64,000 nucleotides of DNA from Kribbella jejuensis (GTDB lineage Bacteria; Actinomycetota; Actinomycetes; Propionibacteriales; Kribbellaceae). The position numbers were made by a program, and so were the translations under genes. How positions within the stretch are numbered: position 1 is the stretch's first letter; every line of letters starts with the position of its first letter. Shown piece by piece: positions 59,641 to 64,000 of this stretch. The notes under the pieces are model-generated. The model was not told the DNA's origin. It made no database searches and saw only the letters and a list, made by a program, of their open reading frames with translations. The stretch lies in NCBI RefSeq assembly GCF_006715085.1, contig NZ_VFMM01000004.1:744001-808000 (forward strand), written 5' to 3'.

Positions 59641-60406
59641 CCGCGGTCGACGCGCCGTCCATGGTGATGATCGAAGCAGTCACGTAGCTCGCTCGTGGGG
59701 AGGCCAGGAAGACTGCGACGTCGGCGACCTCCTCCGGCTCGCCGACGCGGCCCATCGGGATGTCCTTGACCATCTCCGCGAGCAGCTCGTCCTTCGGCTT
59801 GCCGGTCGCGCGGACGGCGGCCTCGAGCCCCTCGTCCACCCGCCCGGTCCGCGTCGTTCCGGGGTTGATCACGTTCACCCGCACGCCGCGTCCGGCGTAC
59901 GCCTTCGCATACCCGACCGACGCCAGCATGAGCGCCGCGTTGGCCGCGCCACCGCCGATGTGCAGCGGGTTGGCAGCGCGACCGCCCTGGCCGACGACGT
60001 TGACCACAGCGCCGCTGCCGCGCTCCGCCATCCCGCGGATGACCGCCTCGGTCGCGTGCATGTAGGTGAAGTACTTCGCGTCCATCGTCGCGTGCAGTGC
60101 GGCACTGTCCAGCTCGTCCACCGGCGTCCGCCGGGCCGCGCCCGCGCAGTTGATCAGGATGTCCGGTACGCCGATCCGCTCGAACGCGGCCCGCGTCGCA
60201 TCCGCATCGGTCAGGTCGACCGCCTCGACCTCGAAGCTCAGGCCCTTCGCGGCGAGCTCCTCCTGCGCCTTCGCGAGGTTCCCCGCGTCCCGCGAGATGC
60301 CGACGACCGCGACACCTTCGCGCGCCAGCGCCTCGACACAGGCCAGCCCGATTCCCTTGCTCGCCCCGGTGACCACCGCGGTCTTCCCGGCCAGTTCCAG
60401 CTCCAC
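59633..60406 (-). CDS. SDR-fold protein lacking the Ser-Tyr-Lys catalytic set
   Basis: 257 residues with a sound Rossmann N-terminus (TGASKGIG, 13-20) and the NAG-type motif NCAG. In the active-site region the classical catalytic residues are missing: the Ser strand reads VVNVVGQ (Ser position Val138/Gly139), and the YxxxK block reads GGAAN (Gly152, Asn156) just before the usual RGVRVNVINPG. It may be a cofactor-binding or regulatory protein, or use a different mechanism. The start is GTG 60406 with AGGAG upstream. Confidence 0.9.
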   Translation of the reverse strand: MELELAGKTAVVTGASKGIGLACVEALAREGVAVVGISRDAGNLAKAQEELAAKGLSFEVEAVDLTDADATRAAFERIGVPDILINCAGAARRTPVDELDSAALHATMDAKYFTYMHATEAVIRGMAERGSGAVVNVVGQGGRAANPLHIGGGAANAALMLASVGYAKAYAGRGVRVNVINPGTTRTGRVDEGLEAAVRATGKPKDELLAEMVKDIPMGRVGEPEEVADVAVFLASPRASYVTASIITMDGASTAVI

Positions 60407-60631
60407 GTGACTCCTCAGATGTCGGCGTCGTACTCGTCGCGGGCCCGCGTGATCGCGTCGTCGCTGAGTCTACGCAAGGCAGGCAACCGTCCTGAGCAAT
60501 CGTCATCTTCGGCGGAATCGTTGTTCGGGGCTTGAATCGGTAAGTACAGTGGGTGAGCAGTTCGACACTCTTAGTTTCGACGCCTGATGCCCATGTAGTT
60601 GCACTGAGCACCGACGCCGGAGGAATCCCTC

Positions 60632-62128
60632 GTGCCGACCACTTCTCATTCACCTCCCAGTACCGGCAAACGCCTGCTCTGGAAGGACTTCCTGCACCAT
60701 GATCTCCCTGCTTCACTCGTCGTTTTCCTGATCGCAATACCCCTGTCCCTGGGAATCGCCGCGGCGTCCGGCGCCCCGCTGATCGCCGGCCTGGTGGCCG
60801 CGGTGGTCGGTGGCGTGGTAGTCGGCGCCCTCGGCGGTTCACCACTCCAGGTCAGCGGCCCGGCCGCGGGCCTCACCGTCGTCGTCGCGGGCCTGGTAGG
60901 CCAGTTCGGCTGGGCCGCGACCGCCGCCATCACGTGCGCCGCAGGCCTGCTGCAGATCCTGTTGGGTGTCACCCGCATCGGCCGCTGGGCGCTGTCACTG
61001 TCCCCCGCCGTCGTGCACGGCATGCTCGCCGGGATCGGCATCACGATCGCCGTCCAGCAGTTGCACGTCGTCCTCGGCGGCAAAGCGCAGAGCTCATTGA
61101 TCGCCAACGTGACAGGGCTTCCCGCGCAACTCGTCGCTCATCACGGTCACTCGGTCGTGGTCGGAGTACTGACGGTGGTCGTCGTGCTCGGCTGGCCGAA
61201 AGTGCCCAAGCTCAAGGCGATTCCGGCACCTCTGGTAGCGGTCGTCGCGGTCACCGCGCTGGCCGCGTTCGCGATGCCGGATGTCACCCGGGTCGACCTG
61301 CCGGACAACCCGTTGCAGAGCCTGATCCTCCCGGCGATGCCCGACGGTACGCCGCTCGCGATCGTCACCGCCGTACTCACGGTCGCCCTGGTCGCGAGTG
61401 TGGAGTCGTTGCTGTCGGCCGTTGCCGTGGACAAGCTTCATCGCGGGCCGCGGAGCAATCTCGATCGGGAGCTGATCGGCCAGGGCGCCGCGAACGCGGT
61501 CTCGGGTGCGCTCGGCGGCATGCCCGTCACGGGGGTTATCGTGCGGTCCTCCACGAACGTCGCGGCCGGTGCGCGCACCCGCGCGTCCACGATCATGCAC
61601 GGGCTGTGGATCGCCGCGTTCGTACTCGCAGCCGGGGCGCTGCTCGAACTCATCCCGATGGCCGCGCTGGCCGGCGTCCTGCTCGTCACCGGTCTACGGC
61701 TGGTCCAGCTGGCCCACATCCGCACGCTCAAGCGGCACGACGAGCTCCTCGTGTACGTCGTGACCGCCGTCGGTGTCGGCGTACTGGGACTGGCCGAAGG
61801 CGTCCTGCTCGGTCTGATCCTTGCCCTGGCACGGGTCCTGTACCGCTTGGCCCGGGCGACCGTGACCGCGACGGAGTCGGACGGCCTGTGGACGGTACGG
61901 ATCCGGGGCGCGCTGGTGTTCCTCGGCGTCGCGTCGCTGGTCCGGACGTTGCGCGCGATACCGGCCGGGGCCGCGGTCCGGGTCGAGCTGACCGTGGATC
62001 ATCTCGACCACGCCGCGTACGAAGCGATCGAGGACTGGCGCCGCGGACACATCGCGCGGGGTGGCTCGGTCGAGCTCCATCGCGGCGGCGTCGCGGATCA
62101 ACTCGACGAAGTACCGATGAAAGCGTAA
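60632..62128 (+). CDS. SulP-family inorganic anion transporter with C-terminal STAS domain
   Basis: 498 residues. Ten or more membrane helices (about 25-400) include the family pattern IPLSLGIAAASGAPLIAGLV and GGSPLQVSGPAAGLTV. A short STAS domain follows (about 420-490, IRGALVFLGVASLVRTLR). SulP proteins carry bicarbonate or sulfate; this subgroup resembles the bicarbonate-type members, but no carbonic anhydrase is fused. It starts at GTG 60632 with GGAGGAA upstream. Its end overlaps the convergent PAP2 gene by 31 bp. The 225 bp before it, up to the SDR start, contains nothing else I recognise. Confidence 0.94.
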   Translation: MPTTSHSPPSTGKRLLWKDFLHHDLPASLVVFLIAIPLSLGIAAASGAPLIAGLVAAVVGGVVVGALGGSPLQVSGPAAGLTVVVAGLVGQFGWAATAAITCAAGLLQILLGVTRIGRWALSLSPAVVHGMLAGIGITIAVQQLHVVLGGKAQSSLIANVTGLPAQLVAHHGHSVVVGVLTVVVVLGWPKVPKLKAIPAPLVAVVAVTALAAFAMPDVTRVDLPDNPLQSLILPAMPDGTPLAIVTAVLTVALVASVESLLSAVAVDKLHRGPRSNLDRELIGQGAANAVSGALGGMPVTGVIVRSSTNVAAGARTRASTIMHGLWIAAFVLAAGALLELIPMAALAGVLLVTGLRLVQLAHIRTLKRHDELLVYVVTAVGVGVLGLAEGVLLGLILALARVLYRLARATVTATESDGLWTVRIRGALVFLGVASLVRTLRAIPAGAAVRVELTVDHLDHAAYEAIEDWRRGHIARGGSVELHRGGVADQLDEVPMKA

Positions 62129-62961
62129 CCGTTTCTCGAACGCCGCGACGAGGAGCTGTTGAAGATCAAGAGCAACGGGATGGCGAGCACGACGGCCACC
62201 AGGCCGTCCATCCAGTAGTGGTTCGCCGTCACCACGACGACCGTGAACGTGAGCACCGGATGTGCGATCCACAACCAGCGCCGGCGTGAACGGGTCGCGC
62301 GGATCATGAACACGGCGACCATGAACGCCCAGCCGACATGCAGGCTCGGCATCGCAGCGAACTGGTTCGCGATCCCGGAGTGCGCGCTCGGTCCGTACAC
62401 CGACTGACCGAGCAGCACGCCCGTGTCCACCCAGCCCGGCATCATCCGCGGCGGGGCGAGCGGGAAGAACATGTGCCCGATCAGCGCCAGCCCGGTCAGC
62501 GAGGCGAACGCCCAGCGCGCGTCGCCGTACTGGGCCGGGCGGCGGACCATCAGCCAGAGCAGGACGACCGCGGTGAGCGGGAAGTGCACGCCGGCGTAGA
62601 ACAGGTTCGCGACCCGGGCGAGGCCGTCGATCCGCAGCGCGTGCTGCTGGATCACCGCCTCGCTCGGGAGGCCGAGCCAGGCCTCCCAGCGGATCAGTTC
62701 GTGCGCATGCCGGAACGCCGAGCCGGAGTGCTCCGCGGAGAGGAACCGGCCGAGGTTGTAGACGCCGAACAGGGCCGCGAGCAGCGCGATCTCCCGCGCG
62801 ATCCGCCCTTTGTGCCTCCTCAGCCCTGGCAGCTCCGGCAGTTCTGGTTGCCCGACCCGCTCCAGCGTCGCCTGCGCCATGCCGCCCCCCCAGCTCAAAC
62901 CGAACGTTCGTTCTTTCCAAGCTATCGCGGTCTGCTGATAGTTGCGAAGAATATGAATCAC
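62098..62961 (-). CDS. PAP2/inositol-phosphotransferase-like membrane protein
   Basis: 287 residues with about six membrane helices. The phosphatase-like signature is split as in AUR1/IPC-synthase relatives: PSLHVGWAFM and NHYWMDGLV, supplying the catalytic His and Asp. Likely a lipid phosphatase or phosphotransferase at the membrane. GTG 62961 has AAGGAG 7 nt upstream and is taken as the start; ATG 62880 (MAQATLE) behind a G-run is a good alternative, giving 260 residues. Confidence 0.9.
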   Translation of the reverse strand: MIHILRNYQQTAIAWKERTFGLSWGGGMAQATLERVGQPELPELPGLRRHKGRIAREIALLAALFGVYNLGRFLSAEHSGSAFRHAHELIRWEAWLGLPSEAVIQQHALRIDGLARVANLFYAGVHFPLTAVVLLWLMVRRPAQYGDARWAFASLTGLALIGHMFFPLAPPRMMPGWVDTGVLLGQSVYGPSAHSGIANQFAAMPSLHVGWAFMVAVFMIRATRSRRRWLWIAHPVLTFTVVVVTANHYWMDGLVAVVLAIPLLLIFNSSSSRRSRNGYAFIGTSSS

Positions 62962-63020
62962 CTCACAGCTCCTTGAAAATCCGCTGGCCGCGGCTAGAGC
63001 GACGCCGGGAGGATCGGCGT

Positions 63021-63944
63021 ATGCAGCAGGTCTTCATCCGGTGGACGTGGCTGCGGGCCGTACTGCACAACGGCTGGTGGCTGGTCACGAGCGTGTATCT
63101 CGTCGTCGACGCCGGGCTCTCCCCTGCACAGCTCGTGCTGATCGGATCGGTCCAGGGCGGGTTCTCGCTGGTGTTCGAAGTGCCTGCCGGCGTGATCGCG
63201 GACACCATCAGCCGTAAGTGGTCGCTGGTGATCTCACAGGTGCTGATGGGTACGGCGATGGTCACGACCGGGCTGGTCACCGCGTTCCCGGCGCTGCTCG
63301 CGACGCAGGTCCTGTGGGGGATCTCGTGGACGTTCGCGAGCGGATCGGACGTCGCGCTGATCACCGACGAATTGGACGACGAACTAGACGGGATAAGCCG
63401 GATCAACCTCGTCCTTGCCCGCGCCGCCCGCGCGCAACTGACCGGGGCCGGACGGCTCACCCCCAGACGCCTGCTCGACCTCGGGCTACCGACCGCGCCG
63501 ATCCTCTGGTTCACCGTTCTCGGCGTCATCGGTCTGGTCCTCGGTGCTGTCGTCCTCCGACTTCTCACGCACAGAATCAACAGGTCCGGTGCAGACTATG
63601 CGTTGGCGGCGGTGGTCGGCGTGGTGAGCATGCTGCTGCTCGCGTTCGCGCGCGATCCGGTGGTCGGCGCGGCCGCCGTCGTACTCCTGAACGGGATCGT
63701 CACGCCGCTGACGCGGGTGATCAGCACGATCTGGGTGAACGCCCGTACGACGGCCGAGGTGCGCGCGACGACGCATTCGTTCCTGGCGCAGCTCGAGTAC
63801 CTCGGGGAGATCGTCTGCGGTCTGACGATTTCGGCGATCGCGTCGGTGAGCACGATGCCGCTCGCGCTGGTCGCGTGCGCGGTCCTGTTCGCGGCAACCG
63901 CCGTACTGATGCGTCAGCCGACCAACGACGAGGCAGCCGTGTAG
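63021..63944 (+). CDS. MFS transporter with internal deletion
   Basis: 307 residues, versus roughly 400 for the family. Helices 1-4 are recognisable (MVTTGLVTAFPALLATQVLW, then SDVALITDELDDE, a typical drug-exporter motif). After ARAARAQLTGAG the sequence jumps to RLTPRRLLDLGLPTAPILWF, which in relatives lies about 100 residues later, so helices 5 to 7 are missing in frame. The C-terminal helices are intact. It starts at ATG 63021 with GGGAGGA upstream; the longer frame to 62973 lacks such a site. Transport activity is doubtful. Confidence 0.85.
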   Translation: MQQVFIRWTWLRAVLHNGWWLVTSVYLVVDAGLSPAQLVLIGSVQGGFSLVFEVPAGVIADTISRKWSLVISQVLMGTAMVTTGLVTAFPALLATQVLWGISWTFASGSDVALITDELDDELDGISRINLVLARAARAQLTGAGRLTPRRLLDLGLPTAPILWFTVLGVIGLVLGAVVLRLLTHRINRSGADYALAAVVGVVSMLLLAFARDPVVGAAAVVLLNGIVTPLTRVISTIWVNARTTAEVRATTHSFLAQLEYLGEIVCGLTISAIASVSTMPLALVACAVLFAATAVLMRQPTNDEAAV

Positions 63945-64000
63945 GTGTCACAGGCCGCCGGGTTCGCGGCGTGCAGGCCGACGTAGGTCCAGTAGCCGTG
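63914..64000 (-). CDS. 3' end of an unidentified gene (truncated by window edge)
   Basis: A minus-strand frame open from base 64000 ends with TGA at 63914 and reads HGYWTYVGLHAANPAACD followed by TYTAASSLVG. Composition and the Trp/Tyr/Cys content suggest the C-terminus of a secreted protein, but 28 residues are too few to name it. It overlaps the convergent MFS end by 31 bp. Confidence 0.4.
   Translation of the reverse strand, partial: HGYWTYVGLHAANPAACDTYTAASSLVG

Overview
The window is high-GC actinobacterial DNA. The evidence is strong GC bias at third codon positions, many GTG starts, homodimeric-type pyruvate dehydrogenase E1, a FasR-fabD-fabH-acpP-fabF fatty acid locus, a DUF3145 gene, PucR/LuxR/TetR regulators and leaderless-looking promoters. 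Gene content suggests a soil genus of the Propionibacteriales such as Kribbella, but that assignment is inference. I see no rRNA, tRNA, CRISPR array, prophage or intact insertion sequence.

Region 1 (1-9560): the 3' part of aceE with a strong terminator, a flavin oxidoreductase, a LuxR-type regulator, a flavin monooxygenase divergent from a TetR repressor (apparently with two back-to-back leaderless promoters), a small membrane protein, and a translationally coupled PHP-phosphoesterase/pirin pair.

Region 2 (9654-18801): fatty acid supply. The FasR-type regulator precedes an operon fabD-fabH-acpP-fabF-accD closed by a strong terminator. FabD carries an extra C-terminal lipoyl/biotinyl-like domain whose modifiable lysine is replaced by arginine. 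DUF3145 and an acyl-CoA delta-9 desaturase follow. With aceE, the stretch runs from pyruvate through acetyl- and malonyl-CoA to unsaturated acyl chains.

Region 3 (18818-28938): a MoxR-DUF58-VWA operon opposite a membrane protein with a kinase-like N-lobe, an aldo-keto reductase homologue that has lost its catalytic residues, a secreted CocE-type hydrolase, an SDR, a secreted fungalysin/thermolysin-type protease, an Lrp/AsnC regulator and a small serine hydrolase.

Region 4 (29510-40279, all minus strand): an eight-gene envelope apparatus resembling a Gram-positive type IV secretion system (TcpC-like, pilin-sized membrane protein, TcpE/PrgI-like, VirB4-like ATPase, VirB6-like channel, VirB8-like, lytic transglycosylase/carboxypeptidase, M48 protease). 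No relaxase or coupling protein is visible. This is the best candidate for an undescribed system in the window. Two DnaA boxes lie just beyond its 5' end.

Region 5 (40736-50101): an intact aldo-keto reductase, thioredoxin, a broken VOC-fold gene, a D-amino-acid-dehydrogenase-like flavoenzyme divergent from a PucR regulator with two palindromic operators between them, then an srs-like phenolic lipid cluster (type III PKS, ICMT-like methyltransferase, FAD hydroxylase/reductase) divergent from a UbiA prenyltransferase. A set of hairpins, two with the same 9-nt loop, lies downstream of the cluster.

Region 6 (49229-64000): LysR/MFS divergent pair, two tandem N,N-dimethylformamidase-like lipoproteins, a secreted lysyl-oxidase-family protein, a secreted GH27 alpha-galactosidase with FN3 and carbohydrate-binding modules, a DUF427 protein, an SDR lacking its catalytic triad, a SulP anion transporter, a PAP2-family membrane protein, an MFS protein with an internal deletion, and the 3' end of an unidentified gene at the right edge.
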